Shown: positions 33,891 through 46,388 of the stretch, piece after piece
Layout of the letters: each line of letters opens with the position of its first letter
Position numbering within the stretch: position 1 is the first letter of the stretch
Source: Exiguobacterium artemiae 255-15
GTDB lineage: Bacteria; Bacillota; Bacilli; Exiguobacteriales; Exiguobacteriaceae
Reading direction: 5' to 3'
Assembly: GCF_000019905.1 (NCBI RefSeq)
Contig: NC_010556.1
Coordinates: 2,258,001-2,322,000 of the forward strand
Length of the DNA stretch: 64,000 nucleotides
Translations under genes and position numbers: made by a program
Notes under the pieces: model-generated
The model's input: only the letters and a program-made list of their open reading frames with translations
Databases searched by the model: none
Told to the model about the DNA's origin: nothing

Positions 33891-34871
33891 ATGGAACGCG
33901 AATTAGCACTAGAAATCGTCCGAGCAACAGAAGCAGCTGCACTGGCATCCGCCAAATGGATTGGCCGGGGCAAGAAGAACGAAGCCGATGATGCGGCAAC
34001 AACAGCCATGCGCGAAGTCTTAAACACCGTTAACATGGCGGGAACAGTCGTCATCGGTGAAGGGGAACTCGACGAAGCACCGATGTTATTCATCGGCGAA
34101 AAAGTTGGTACGACAAGCGGTCCTATCGTCGATATCGCCGTCGATCCGCTCGAAGGAACGAACATCGTGGCAAAAGGTCTCGGTAACGCCATGGTCGTCA
34201 TCGCAGTCGCTGACCAGGGAGCATTGTTACACGCACCGGATATGTATATGGATAAACTGACAGTCGGACCAAACTTAAAAGGACATGTCTCACTTGACGA
34301 TCCCCTTGAAGTCATCATTCAAAAAGCAGCAGAACTAAATCAGAAAAGGATTGAAGATGTCACGGTCATCATGCAGGATCGTCCGCGCCATGATCACTTC
34401 CGAGAAGCGGCAATGCGTGTCGGCGCACGTGTCCGTCTGTTTGAAGACGGCGATGTATCAGCCGGAATCGCTCCGCTCTCACCATCAACGGGCATCGATA
34501 TCTTCATTGGAACCGGTGGGGCACCGGAAGGCGTCATCACAGCGGCTGCCGTCAAAGCAATGGGCGGCGATATGCAGGCACGTCTGCACCCGATGAACGA
34601 GGAAGAAACAGCACGCGTCATCCGGATGGGGCTTGCGGATCCGTTGCAATTGTTGACGCTTGATGATCTGATCAAAAGTGACGACTGCATCTTCGCAGCA
34701 ACAGGCGTGACGACAGGTGAAATGCTCGACGGCGTCCGCTTCTTGACGGATGATATCGTCGAGACGACATCACTCGTCATGCGTTCAAAAACACGGACGA
34801 TCCGGAAAGTCATCGCCGAACATAGCTTGTCACGTAAACCGTACTTGCAAAAGGTTCCTCAAACCCTTTAA
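33891..34871 (+). CDS. glpX: class II fructose-1,6-bisphosphatase
   Basis: A 326-residue gluconeogenic phosphatase converting fructose-1,6-bisphosphate to fructose-6-phosphate. The lithium-sensitive phosphatase motif DIAVDPLEGTNIVAKG (about residues 81-96), VVIGEGELDEAPM before it, and FIGTGGAPEGVITAAA (about 205-220) identify GlpX. CTTGGAGGTTATTCATAG precedes the ATG. It shares direction with the DUF3055 gene 36 bp downstream. The palindromic promoter suggests regulation by carbon source. Confidence 0.95.
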   Translation: MERELALEIVRATEAAALASAKWIGRGKKNEADDAATTAMREVLNTVNMAGTVVIGEGELDEAPMLFIGEKVGTTSGPIVDIAVDPLEGTNIVAKGLGNAMVVIAVADQGALLHAPDMYMDKLTVGPNLKGHVSLDDPLEVIIQKAAELNQKRIEDVTVIMQDRPRHDHFREAAMRVGARVRLFEDGDVSAGIAPLSPSTGIDIFIGTGGAPEGVITAAAVKAMGGDMQARLHPMNEEETARVIRMGLADPLQLLTLDDLIKSDDCIFAATGVTTGEMLDGVRFLTDDIVETTSLVMRSKTRTIRKVIAEHSLSRKPYLQKVPQTL

Positions 34872-34907
34872 TCTAAGCAGAGATGAAGGAAATGAGGGAA
34901 CTGACAG

Positions 34908-35183
34908 ATGATGCAAGAACGCGATTTTTTATATGATGACGTCGAACAGACAAAAACCCGATTCGTTTGCTGGATTGGTGAGACGAGCCGGTTTGATTTA
35001 GCGATCACCCATTCCGAACATTTTTTCGGAAAGATTTTAGTGTTGAATCTCTTATCCAACCGGTTTGCCATCATCGGTCCGGATGACTTCGATGAACCCG
35101 GCTATATCGCTCATGCCTTTGATCTTGAGGATGAAGTGGCGGATGAACTTGAAGGATACTTACGCGACTATATCGGATTATAA
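34908..35183 (+). CDS. DUF3055 family protein
   Basis: A 91-residue acidic protein. FLYDDVEQTKTRFVCWIG and LVLNLLSNRFAIIGPDDF, followed by a Glu/Asp-rich C-terminal helix, match DUF3055 as remembered from Bacillales. GAGGGA lies 8 nt before ATG 34908. It is probably co-transcribed with glpX. An insertion sequence starts 6 bp after its stop, having displaced whatever terminator it had. Confidence 0.8.
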   Translation: MMQERDFLYDDVEQTKTRFVCWIGETSRFDLAITHSEHFFGKILVLNLLSNRFAIIGPDDFDEPGYIAHAFDLEDEVADELEGYLRDYIGL

Positions 35184-35225
35184 GCAAAAAAACGAGGCTG
35201 GGACATAACTCAGTTTTATAAATGA

Positions 35226-35262
35226 GAAGGCCCTCGAAACGTTTTTCGTTTCAAGGGCCTTC
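35226..35262. terminator. IS left-end hairpin
   Basis: GAAGGCCCT-GAAACG pairs with CGTTTC-AGGGCCTTC. It sits between the left terminal repeat and the transposase and would stop outside transcription from entering tnp. Confidence 0.75.
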
Positions 35263-35354
35263 TTCTATGATGAAAAACCGATTTTAAGTAAACAAATAAG
35301 GACTGCCTCTGATAAAGTTAAAGTGACCAAACCATAACTATCGGAGGTGTCCTT

Positions 35355-36938
35355 ATGTTTAAAAATTATACCATGAACCAGCTGGTTCTACCTTTAGATT
35401 TAGAAATTCGTCTTCAAGAAAACGATATCGCATTCGCCGTTCATCATCTTGTCGAGTCCATTCCCGACGATGCCTTTGAACCTTTTACTCGAACGACAGG
35501 CTGCCCCGCCTATCATCCACGCATGATGATGAAGATCATTTTATGCGCCTATACGCAATCGGTCTTCTCTGGTCGGAAGATCGAAGGACTCCTTCAAGAC
35601 AGCCTGCGTATGATGTGGCTCGCTCAAGGGAATGAACCGAGCTATCGTACTATCAATCGCTTTCGAGTGCACCCGGCAGTCACACCTATCCTTAAGCAGG
35701 CGTTCGTCACCTTCCGTTGCCATCTCGTCGAGATGGGAGAAATTAAGGAAGAAGCGATCTTCATTGATGGTACGAAACTAGAAGCGAATGCGAATCGATA
35801 TACGTTCGTCTGGCGAAAATCCGTCGAGCGATATAGTGCGTCGCTCGTTGAAAAGTCTAATCTTCTCTATGAAGAACTCGTCGCACAAGAAATCTTACCG
35901 GAGATTGAACGAGAAAGTCCAGACGAACTGACCCTTCCTGAACTCGAGCACATCGGTGATGTTTTGGAGGGACGAATCGCTTCTATCAATCAAGAAATCG
36001 AGGCAAGTTCAGATACGCAGGAGAGAAAACGGCTTCGTTCCGAACGAAAGCAACCCCATCTTTTCCGAAAAAAGTTCGCTGAGTTCGTGGAAAGAAAAAG
36101 GAAGTATGCCGTCCAAAAGGAAACGTTCGATGGACGGAACAGCTATTCGAAAACGGATACGGATGCGACGTTTATGCGGATGAAGGAAGATCATATGCAA
36201 AATGGACAACTCAAGCCGGGGTACAACGTGCAGATTGCGACCGAAGGTCAATATACCCTCGCTTATGATGTCTATCCCAATCCGACCGATGCCCGCACGT
36301 TAATCCCATTTTTAGATGAGGTTTCCTCGTATCTTACTTTACCGAAACATATCGTTGCGGACGCCGGCTATGGAAGCCAAGAAAATTATCAGGAGATTCT
36401 GATGCGCCGAGGGCGCATTCCGCTCGTTCCCTATACGATGTTTCAAAAAGAGAAGACGCGAAAATGGCGTGATGATCCTTTTAATCTCGTCAACTGGTCC
36501 TACGATGAAACGACCGATCACTTTGTATGCCCGAACGGGCAGAACGTGACGTTCCGTTACATGTCTAAGAGAACGGATCGATATGGTTTTACCCGCGATT
36601 TCAAGGTGTACGAAAGTGAGAGTTGTGATGACTGCCCGCTTCGATCCCTCTGTACCAAGGCAGAGAAGGGTCGTCATCGCCAAGTCCGAGTAAACGTTTC
36701 GTGGGAAGAGCAAAAGGAACAGGTAAAGGACCTGCTTTCAGATCAAAAAACCGGGAAAATCTACGCGAAACGTAAGATAGACGTAGAACCAGTTTTTGGG
36801 AATCTGAAGGCTAATTTGCGTTTCACTCGTTTTTCCGTAAGAGGAAAAGCAAAGGTGAAACGTGAGCTTGGCTTCATCCTTATGGCAGTAAATCTGAGAA
36901 AGTGGCTCACCCAAAGTATTGCCCGAGGGGCATTTTAA
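35355..36938 (+). CDS. IS1182-family transposase (DDE)
   Basis: A 527-residue, apparently intact transposase. The N-terminal DUF772 domain (about residues 15-110; HHLVESIPDDAFEPF, MMMKIILCAYTQSVFSGRKIEGL) is followed by the DDE nuclease fold (FIDGTKLEANANRYTF supplies the first Asp; HIVADAGYGSQENYQ the second; YAKRKIDVEPVFGNLK the Glu). CDDCPLRSLC is the zinc-like cysteine cluster of this family. GGAGGTG precedes the ATG. Codon use differs from neighbours (more ATA, CGA and AGA). Confidence 0.95.
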   Translation: MFKNYTMNQLVLPLDLEIRLQENDIAFAVHHLVESIPDDAFEPFTRTTGCPAYHPRMMMKIILCAYTQSVFSGRKIEGLLQDSLRMMWLAQGNEPSYRTINRFRVHPAVTPILKQAFVTFRCHLVEMGEIKEEAIFIDGTKLEANANRYTFVWRKSVERYSASLVEKSNLLYEELVAQEILPEIERESPDELTLPELEHIGDVLEGRIASINQEIEASSDTQERKRLRSERKQPHLFRKKFAEFVERKRKYAVQKETFDGRNSYSKTDTDATFMRMKEDHMQNGQLKPGYNVQIATEGQYTLAYDVYPNPTDARTLIPFLDEVSSYLTLPKHIVADAGYGSQENYQEILMRRGRIPLVPYTMFQKEKTRKWRDDPFNLVNWSYDETTDHFVCPNGQNVTFRYMSKRTDRYGFTRDFKVYESESCDDCPLRSLCTKAEKGRHRQVRVNVSWEEQKEQVKDLLSDQKTGKIYAKRKIDVEPVFGNLKANLRFTRFSVRGKAKVKRELGFILMAVNLRKWLTQSIARGAF

Positions 36939-36956
36939 CAAGAGGTGATGAAAAAA

Positions 36957-36997
36957 AATAAGGGATTGCCATCGTGACGATGGCAATCCCTTATTTT
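36957..36997. terminator. IS right-end bidirectional terminator
   Basis: A perfect 16-bp stem AAGGGATTGCCATCGT/ACGATGGCAATCCCTT with single-base loop, A-run before and TTATTTTCTTT after. Confidence 0.85.
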
Positions 36998-37038
36998 CTT
37001 TAAAAGCCAGCTAGTTATGTCCCAGCCTCGTTTTACTG

Positions 37039-37491
37039 TTACAGTAACCGGTCGTTACGCTCGTTGAGTGTGTTGGGACCGCTGAAGACATTCGTATTGT
37101 CGGATTCATCATGGGCTTTACGTTCCGAATGTTGATCCGCTTCATCGCCGACGAGTAAGACGAATTGTCCCTCTTCCGCTGCTTTATTGGCACGGTTGAC
37201 ATCATCTTTCGTTAATCCACTCGCTTCGAGGACATCGCTGTGTGAAGAAGGTCCGTTGCTGTCTTTTTTAAAGATTCCTTTGATCTCCTGCCACAGATTC
37301 ATATGTTCTTCCTGCGACAGACGTGTTGATGTTTGATGATTTTTCAAATCGGCCAATTCCTCGATCTGTTCCAGATCATATCGATCATGGGCAACGACTT
37401 TCAAATCTGTTGATACAACACCTGCGACACGTAAATCATGAACAGCACTGACAACTTCTGGTACAGACTTGTAAATCCCGACGATTCTCAT
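37039..37491 (-). CDS. general stress protein 17M-like (YflT domain) protein
   Basis: A 150-residue protein. Residues about 1-60 (MRIVGIYKSVPEVVSAVHDLRVAGV, LKVVAHDRYDLEQIEEL) match the heat-induced YflT domain, and a second hydrophobic strand FVLLVGDEA (about 110) may complete the fold. The tail is hydrophilic (NTLNERNDRLL). Its stop is 5 bp from the IS right end. The family is stress-induced; I find no convincing sigma-B promoter upstream. Confidence 0.8.
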   Translation of the reverse strand: MRIVGIYKSVPEVVSAVHDLRVAGVVSTDLKVVAHDRYDLEQIEELADLKNHQTSTRLSQEEHMNLWQEIKGIFKKDSNGPSSHSDVLEASGLTKDDVNRANKAAEEGQFVLLVGDEADQHSERKAHDESDNTNVFSGPNTLNERNDRLL

Positions 37492-37575
37492 GGATAGTTC
37501 CCCCTATAGGTGCGTGATACTATACTATTAGCCGAAAACACCCAATCAGAAACATCCTTTCAGATGTCATTTTGA

Positions 37576-37956
37576 TTACTGCTCGTCCTGTGTCTCTTCT
37601 TTCGTCGCTGAAAACTTCCGTTTCAGTTTTAACGTATTCGCTGAAGATCCGTCGAAGCGAGGTGGTGCTTCTTCTCCTTCTACGAATTCCATCCGTTTGA
37701 CGATAAAATACGCACAGCCGAAATTGCAGTATTCATACAAATAATCCGCCACGTGGGAGATTTTTGTATCAAACGTTGCTTTTTCATGGTTGTCGTCATA
37801 GAAACCACGGAGGCGCAATTGTCCGTGTCCCCAATCTCCGACGATGTAGTCGTATTTTTCGAGCACATCACTAAACCGGCCGATGAAGGCTTCTTCGTTG
37901 AATCCTTCTCGTTTTTCTTCCACGATTTCATATCTTTCACGATTGACTTGTATCAT
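37576..37956 (-). CDS. yutD: YutD family protein (DUF1027)
   Basis: A 126-residue protein. EKYDYIVGDWGHGQLRLRGFYDD and YLYEYCNFGCAYFIVKR (with a CNFGC pair) match the YutD/DUF1027 family. The tail is charged and variable. It is next to lipA as in Bacillus (yutD-yutC-lipA). Function unknown; the paired cysteines could bind metal. Confidence 0.87.
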   Translation of the reverse strand: MIQVNRERYEIVEEKREGFNEEAFIGRFSDVLEKYDYIVGDWGHGQLRLRGFYDDNHEKATFDTKISHVADYLYEYCNFGCAYFIVKRMEFVEGEEAPPRFDGSSANTLKLKRKFSATKEETQDEQ

Positions 37957-38021
37957 TTTTCCACCCCCTGCTTCCTTTATCTTACCATAATCATACTTGA
38001 AAACGAATCGTCAGACAGCAG

Positions 38022-38054
38022 AAAACCGTCCTCGCACGCGGCGTGGACGGTCCT
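38022..38054 (-). terminator. lipA terminator
   Basis: ACCGTCC/GGACGGT stem ending in UUUUC on the minus strand, 7 bp after the lipA stop. Confidence 0.8.
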
Positions 38055-38060
38055 TGATCA

Positions 38061-38960
38061 TCAATCGATCGGCAGAGCCGCTTTATTTTTTTTCGCCGCG
38101 TTGACTTGCTCGTCAGCATGGTACGACGAACGGACAAGCGGACCGGCCTCACAATGCGAGAAGCCTTTTCCGAGCGCAATCTGTTTTAATTCAGCAAATT
38201 CTTGTGGCGTGTAGTACTTGATAACGTCCAAGTGCTTTTTCGTCGGTTGGAGATACTGACCAATCGTCATGATGTCGACGTCGTTCGCACGCAGGTCGTC
38301 CATCGTCTGTAAGATTTCGTCCCACGTCTCCCCGAGTCCGAGCATCAGACTCGATTTCGTCGGAATTTCCGGTGCGAGTTCTTTGGAACGACGCAGGAAT
38401 TCAAGTGTTCGGTCGTATGTCGCTTTCGCCCGGACCGTTGGTGTCAGACGGCGAACCGTCTCGATGTTATGGTTCATGATGTCCGGTTTGGCTTCAATCA
38501 GCGTCTGCAACGCCTCGAAGTTCCCACCCATGTCGGACGGTAAAACTTCAATCGATGTTTCCGGGTTCATGCGACGGACTTCCCGTACCGTCTCCGCATA
38601 TACCCCTGCCCCGAAATCATTTAAATCATCACGTGCAACCGCTGTAATGACGGCATGCTTCAGATTCATCAGACGAACGGATTCCGCTACGCGTTTCGGT
38701 TCTTCTAAGTCAAGTTCATTTGGACGTCCTGTCGTCACGGCACAAAAACGGCAGGCCCGTGTACAAATGCTTCCAAGAATCATGAATGTCGCCGTCCGGC
38801 GAACCGCCCAACACTCGTGAATGTTCGGACATTTTGCTTCCTCACATACCGTGTGAAGCTTTTTTTCACGCATCATACTTTTGAGTTCTGTGTAAGTCTC
38901 ATTCGTGTTCAGCTTGATCTTCAGCCATTCTGGTTTACGTTGTATCTCTCTGCGTCCCAT
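38061..38960 (-). CDS. lipA: lipoyl synthase
   Basis: A 299-residue radical-SAM enzyme inserting two sulfurs into octanoyl groups on GcvH and 2-oxoacid dehydrogenase E2 proteins. The auxiliary cluster cysteines are in [14 protein letters not shown] and the radical-SAM triad in [10 protein letters not shown]. The C-terminal Arg-Ser-Ser-Tyr ([13 protein letters not shown]) supplies the auxiliary-cluster serine. ATG follows AAAGGGGGAAACCGATTC. Its cluster supply (suf) and lipoyl acceptor (gcvH) lie in the same window. Confidence 0.97.
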   Translation of the reverse strand: MGRREIQRKPEWLKIKLNTNETYTELKSMMREKKLHTVCEEAKCPNIHECWAVRRTATFMILGSICTRACRFCAVTTGRPNELDLEEPKRVAESVRLMNLKHAVITAVARDDLNDFGAGVYAETVREVRRMNPETSIEVLPSDMGGNFEALQTLIEAKPDIMNHNIETVRRLTPTVRAKATYDRTLEFLRRSKELAPEIPTKSSLMLGLGETWDEILQTMDDLRANDVDIMTIGQYLQPTKKHLDVIKYYTPQEFAELKQIALGKGFSHCEAGPLVRSSYHADEQVNAAKKNKAALPID

Positions 38961-39023
38961 GAATCGGTTTCCCCCTTTATCCGTAAAAAACTGACCTGAT
39001 TTCTGTTACAGTATAACAAATAT

Positions 39024-40319
39024 TCAGTGTTTGCGGATGGGTAATTCACCAAATTCTGACTTCTCCGATAGGCGATCAAAGAGCAGATCCCGTAACAATT
39101 CCGGCATGAAATATTCTTTCGGCATTTCTTTGATTTCCGGAAATAAAGGACCAAATGTAAACATATCCGGAAGGACCACGGTGTAATGTTTCGCATCGTC
39201 CAGATGTTGCCGGTTTCCGGCATAATGCATCTTGCCCATCAGCTTTCCCCGGAAGCCGAGTCCGCGGACTTTTAACTGTTCAAAGCGGTTCGTATCGACT
39301 TCGGCGATGAATTGTTTTAATTCTTTTCCGGTCATCGTCACTTTACACGGATTGATCGGATGCGGACAAAGCCGGTGTAAATCGTAAGACGAAACCGGTC
39401 CCGGGGACAACGAACCGAGCAGCATACCGGCCGGCACACAGGCAAGATCCGCCTGACACCAGTCACGCATCGTATCAGCAAGCAGTTGTGTAAACGGCGA
39501 TGGATTAAACCAGTCATTCGCTAGACCTGATGTCCGGCCAATCGGTTGTTTCATCTGACGTTCTGCCAAATACTGTTCCTTATCAAGCAGAACGGCTGTC
39601 GCTTCATCTTCCGGATAGGATTCGAGCGGATGAAGAACCGCTTCTTTTTCGCCCGTATCCGTATTCAGATAAATCTCACCCGCATATTGTCCGTGTTTTC
39701 CTGCCTGGGCAATCAGTACACCGTTTCGGACGACACCATCATCGAGAACATGATGCGTATGCGATCCAATGATCAAGTCCAGTTCCGGGAACCGTTCCGC
39801 CAAGTCTTCATCCTGATAAAAACCAAGATGACTCAGACAGATCAGCACATCGACCTGATCCCGCAAGGCTTCGATTTCGCGGGCCGCTGCTTCAAACGGA
39901 TTCTCAATCGACCAACCGAGTAACTCGTACAATTCATAATACGGCGCCGTCAGTCCAAAAATACCGACTTTCCCAGTCGGTAATTCCTGAATCATCCCGG
40001 CTTTGGCGAATGGGGCCGACAAGTTCGAGACAAGCACCGGGAACGTCGCATCGCTGTATAGTTCTGCCAGCCAGTCATGCGGAAATGTGATGCCTTCATT
40101 GTTTCCAATCGTGACAGCCGTCGGCGATAATTCGTTTAAGAGATGGGTGTTAATTTTTCCTTGCGTCGCTTCCGTTGCCGGGGCAACCCGGTCGGCATGG
40201 TCCCCCAAGTCAAAGACGAGGGAGTCATATGTCCGGTGTTCTTTCATAAACGACATATAGCGAGGCCACATATCAAAGTGTGAATGCAGATCGTTATAAT
40301 GAATGACGTGTAACTTCAC
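39024..40319 (-). CDS. yunD: 5'-nucleotidase/metallophosphoesterase YunD-like
   Basis: A 431-residue two-domain 5'-nucleotidase/UDP-sugar hydrolase. N-terminal metallophosphatase motifs: HYNDLHSHFD, FDLGDHADR, TIGNNEGITF (family variant of GNHE), CLSHLGFYQDE and IGSHTHHVLDDG. The C-terminal 5'-nucleotidase domain (about 255-425) binds substrate. There is no signal peptide, so it is probably cytoplasmic, as YunD appears to be. It is followed upstream by yunF with a 20-bp gap. Confidence 0.9.
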   Translation of the reverse strand: MKLHVIHYNDLHSHFDMWPRYMSFMKEHRTYDSLVFDLGDHADRVAPATEATQGKINTHLLNELSPTAVTIGNNEGITFPHDWLAELYSDATFPVLVSNLSAPFAKAGMIQELPTGKVGIFGLTAPYYELYELLGWSIENPFEAAAREIEALRDQVDVLICLSHLGFYQDEDLAERFPELDLIIGSHTHHVLDDGVVRNGVLIAQAGKHGQYAGEIYLNTDTGEKEAVLHPLESYPEDEATAVLLDKEQYLAERQMKQPIGRTSGLANDWFNPSPFTQLLADTMRDWCQADLACVPAGMLLGSLSPGPVSSYDLHRLCPHPINPCKVTMTGKELKQFIAEVDTNRFEQLKVRGLGFRGKLMGKMHYAGNRQHLDDAKHYTVVLPDMFTFGPLFPEIKEMPKEYFMPELLRDLLFDRLSEKSEFGELPIRKH

Positions 40320-40339
40320 GCATAAGCCTCCTCCAGGTA

Positions 40340-41185
40340 TTAAAACAGTGAAATTTGCCGGGGCGCGAGCGATTCATAATCGAGACCTAAAATCTCGATG
40401 AGACGTTTCGCATTCGGTACGGCATCCCCTGCCGAGTTGTTATTAAAGAAAACATACACGTCTTTTGCCTGTTCGGCAAGTGAACGGATATGTAAGGCCA
40501 ACTCTTGTAATTCTTCTTCTGAATAACGGTATAGACACCGGACTTTCCGCCAGTCCTCACTGCTTTGTCCGGGCTTCTTCAGCCATCCGGCGACATTTCG
40601 GCCGTGCAGACGCACAAATGCTGTCTCCTGTGTGACGACCGGGACGAAGGGCACCGATCCGTCTTCCGTCTGCGGCTCATCACAAATCGTATGAATGAAC
40701 TGATGCTCGGCTAAGAACCGGAGCGTTCGTTCCTGGTAGGCGTCCGAATACCAGGACGGATTCCGAAATTCGATTGCGACCGGGAGGCCGGCAAGCGACT
40801 TCCGAATCGTCTGAAGATATTCAAGATGTACTTTGCTGACGTCAAACCACGGTGGCAGTTGGACGAGAATCGCGGCAATCTTGCCACTTTGCCGCATCGG
40901 CTCGATCGAAGCGAGATACTGTTCAAAGATGGGACCGAGTGGATCCTTGTTTTCCCGATCATGACCGCTCATCGCCCGGTGGACCTTGACGATGAACCGG
41001 AAATCATCCGGTGTTTCCGAAACCCACTTCTGATAGTTGCGTTCCGGCTGAATCGCATAATACGTTGAATCGACTTCGACTGCCGGAAAGTGTCCTGCAT
41101 AAGCAGCGAGCTTCTCTTTCCGATCCTGTGGTGTCGGATAGAGGCTGTCATGATCGCCCCAACCGGTCACGCCGACATAAATCAT
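40340..41185 (-). CDS. yunF: DUF72 family protein (YunF)
   Basis: A 281-residue TIM-barrel-like DUF72 protein. The N-terminal IYVGVTGWGDHDSLYP and AGHFPAVEVDSTYYAI, and LPVAIEFRNPSWYSD and FVRLHGRN in the body, are the family signatures. KDVYVFFNNNSAGDAVPNAKRL closes the barrel. ATG 41185 follows GGAGGGAGCAGG; the longer frame lacks a site. Enzymatic role unknown. It forms a pair with yunD. Confidence 0.9.
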   Translation of the reverse strand: MIYVGVTGWGDHDSLYPTPQDRKEKLAAYAGHFPAVEVDSTYYAIQPERNYQKWVSETPDDFRFIVKVHRAMSGHDRENKDPLGPIFEQYLASIEPMRQSGKIAAILVQLPPWFDVSKVHLEYLQTIRKSLAGLPVAIEFRNPSWYSDAYQERTLRFLAEHQFIHTICDEPQTEDGSVPFVPVVTQETAFVRLHGRNVAGWLKKPGQSSEDWRKVRCLYRYSEEELQELALHIRSLAEQAKDVYVFFNNNSAGDAVPNAKRLIEILGLDYESLAPRQISLF

Positions 41186-41292
41186 CCTGCTCCCTCCGTT
41201 CCGTTTTCTCTGCTTATTGTTCATCATAGCATAGCAGAATCGGGAATTTCTTCTTCAAGACTCTTCTCGGAAAACACGTGTGTTTTTCATAT

Positions 41293-41350
41293 AAAAAACA
41301 AGCAATTCCTTCCTACTCCTTGAAAAATAAGGAGGAAAAATTGCTTGTTT
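41293..41350 (-). terminator. terminator after the RibD_C pseudogene
   Basis: AAACAAGCAATT pairs with AATTGCTTGTTT, with an inner CTCCTT/AAGGAG stem, followed by six U on the minus strand. Confidence 0.8.
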
Positions 41351-41367
41351 CATGATTCCACTGAGGG

Positions 41368-41928
41368 TTATAAGAAGTCGGTTCGCATCATACGTCAAGG
41401 CGATGCAACCGGAAGCAAAGGTCTGTTGATCTACAAGCTGTAAGGACAACGATTGCTCAAACAGCGGAAACATTCGTTTCCCTCCACCGAGTAAGACGGG
41501 ATAGATGACGACATGATAACAGTCCACCAAATCCAAACGGATGGCTTCCGCGGCAAGGGTCGCCCCGCCGATCGCAATCTGTTTACCCGGTGCCTGCTTT
41601 ATGCCGCGAGTTCCTCGGCAAGCGGCCGGGTCGCAAGACGGGCATTGCCCTCGACGGCCGTCAACGTTTGCGAGAAGACGACTTTTTCAAGGGCCTGCCA
41701 TGTTTTCGCATACTCGATGATGATCGGTTCATCTTCCTGATCGGCTGTTTCCCAGTAGTGCATCATCTCATACAGACGACGGCCGTAGACATGGGTATCA
41801 AATGCTTTTTCATAATCATTGAAGTACTGATGCAGTTCCGCATCCGGTGACGCAAAGGCGATGCTGCCCGACGCATCCTCGATGTATCCGTCGAGCGAGA
41901 CTTGAAAAGAATAGACGATATCACGCAT
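41368..41928 (-). pseudogene. RibD C-terminal/DHFR-like reductase, frameshifted
   Basis: A YyaP/YwjB-type reductase broken by a frameshift. The first frame starts MRDIVYSFQVSLDGYIED behind GAGGGAGTCATC and ends LATRPLAEELAA-stop at about 41599. Another frame then continues APGKQIAIGGATLAAEAIRLDLVD and VVIYPVLLGGGKRMFP, the normal second half with the GG nucleotide loop. A one-base loss near GAACTCGCGGCATAAAG (about 41590-41605) would explain it. At the far end the expected stop is also one base out of frame, so there may be a second lesion. A sequencing error is the alternative. Confidence 0.8.
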
Positions 41929-41975
41929 GATGACTCCCTCCTTTTTCAATCCTTTACCCGCTTTTGCCTGTGTAC

Positions 41976-42005
41976 AAAAAACTCTCTCATCCAAAGATGA
42001 GAGAG
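41976..42005 (-). terminator. suf operon terminator
   Basis: CTCTCTCATC/GATGAGAGAG perfect 10-bp stem with a six-U tail on the minus strand. Confidence 0.92.
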
Positions 42006-42013
42006 CAGAAACA

Positions 42014-43411
42014 TTATCCGATTGAACCTTCCATCTCGAACTTGATGAGACGGTTCATTTCGACCGCATATTCCATCGGCAATTCTTTTGTGAACGGCTC
42101 GATGAAGCCCATGACGATCATTTCAGTTGCTTCTTCTTGTGAAATCCCGCGGCTCATCAGGTAGAACAATTGCTCTTCCGAGACCTTCGATACTTTCGCT
42201 TCGTGTTCAAGCGAAATGTTGTCGTTGAGAATTTCGTTGTACGGAATCGTATCTGATGTCGACTGGTTGTCCATAATCAACGTGTCACATTCGATATTCG
42301 AACGTGCGCCAGTTGCTTTACGGCCAAAGTGGACAATCCCACGGTACGTGACTTTCCCACCGTGTTTCGAAATCGATTTCGAGACGATCGTGGACGACGT
42401 GTTTGGTGCGAGGTGAATCATTTTCGCGCCTGCGTCCTGGTGTTGTCCTTTACCAGCGATGGCGATTGATAATGTCATACCGCGTGAGCCTTCCCCTTTA
42501 AGGATGACGGCAGGGTATTTCATCGTCAATTTCGAACCGATGTTACCATCGACCCATTCCATCGTTGCGCCGGCTTCACAGATCGCACGTTTCGTAACGA
42601 GGTTGTAGACGTTGTTTGCCCAGTTTTGGATTGTCGTGTAACGGCAATACGCATTTTTGTTGATGAAGATCTCAACGACGGCCGAGTGAAGCGAGTTCGT
42701 TGTGTAGACCGGTGCTGTACATCCTTCGACGTAGTGAACCGATGCTTCTTCGTCAACGATGATCAACGTCCGCTCGAATTGACCCATGTTTTCCGAGTTG
42801 ATCCGGAAGTAGGCTTGAAGCGGCGTATCCATCTTGACGCCTTTTGGTACATAGATGAACGATCCACCTGACCAAACCGCTGTATTGAGGGCAGCGAATT
42901 TGTTGTCTGTCGGCGGGATCAATTTACCGAAGTACTCACGGAATAAATCTTCGTTTTCTTTCAGTGCTGTATCTGTATCTTTGAAGACGATCCCTTGATC
43001 TTCCAGTTCGCTCTTCATGTTGTGATACACGACTTCTGATTCGTACTGTGCCGAAACACCTGCAAGGTATTTTTGCTCAGCTTCCGGGATTCCGAGTTTA
43101 TCAAACGTGCGTTTGATTTCTTCCGGTACTTCATCCCAAGATTTTTCAGCACGTTCTGACGGCTTAACGTAGTACGTGATGTCATCAAAACGAAGATCTG
43201 ATAAATCGCCGCCCCATGCTGGCATCGATTGTTCGTTGAAAATCTTAAGCGATTTCAGACGGAAATCAAGCATCCATTGCGGTTCTTCCTTCATTTTCGA
43301 AATCGTCTCGACAACTTCTGTCGTCAAGCCGCGTCCTGAACGGAAGATCGAGATATCGCGATCGTGGAAACCATATTTATAATCGCCAATTTCAGGCATG
43401 TTCTTAGCCAT
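42014..43411 (-). CDS. sufB: Fe-S cluster assembly protein SufB
   Basis: A 465-residue scaffold subunit of the SufBCD complex that builds Fe-S clusters. The parallel beta-helix core is seen with [39 protein letters not shown] and the C-terminal [22 protein letters not shown] block shared with SufD. The cysteine in IECDTLIMD and His/Glu residues near it are the likely assembly site. Last gene of sufCDSUB. It follows sufU by 32 bp. Confidence 0.96.
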   Translation of the reverse strand: MAKNMPEIGDYKYGFHDRDISIFRSGRGLTTEVVETISKMKEEPQWMLDFRLKSLKIFNEQSMPAWGGDLSDLRFDDITYYVKPSERAEKSWDEVPEEIKRTFDKLGIPEAEQKYLAGVSAQYESEVVYHNMKSELEDQGIVFKDTDTALKENEDLFREYFGKLIPPTDNKFAALNTAVWSGGSFIYVPKGVKMDTPLQAYFRINSENMGQFERTLIIVDEEASVHYVEGCTAPVYTTNSLHSAVVEIFINKNAYCRYTTIQNWANNVYNLVTKRAICEAGATMEWVDGNIGSKLTMKYPAVILKGEGSRGMTLSIAIAGKGQHQDAGAKMIHLAPNTSSTIVSKSISKHGGKVTYRGIVHFGRKATGARSNIECDTLIMDNQSTSDTIPYNEILNDNISLEHEAKVSKVSEEQLFYLMSRGISQEEATEMIVMGFIEPFTKELPMEYAVEMNRLIKFEMEGSIG

Positions 43412-43443
43412 GTTCGTTTCCTCCTCTTACTTACTGACCGAAG

Positions 43444-46373
<2,930 letters not shown>

Positions 46374-46388
46374 GCTTCCTCCCTCGTC

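Larger units (their letters stand above)
35189..37034 (+). mobile_element. IS1182-family insertion sequence, complete
   Basis: Near-perfect terminal inverted repeats: GAGGCTGGGACATAAC at 35194-35209 and its complement GTTATGTCCCAGCCTC at 37014-37029, both flanked inward by CT and outward by an AAAAC/GTTTT continuation. One intact transposase lies inside. Total about 1.85 kb. No obvious target duplication is visible. It sits in the few bases between the convergent DUF3055 and YflT-domain genes. Confidence 0.93.
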
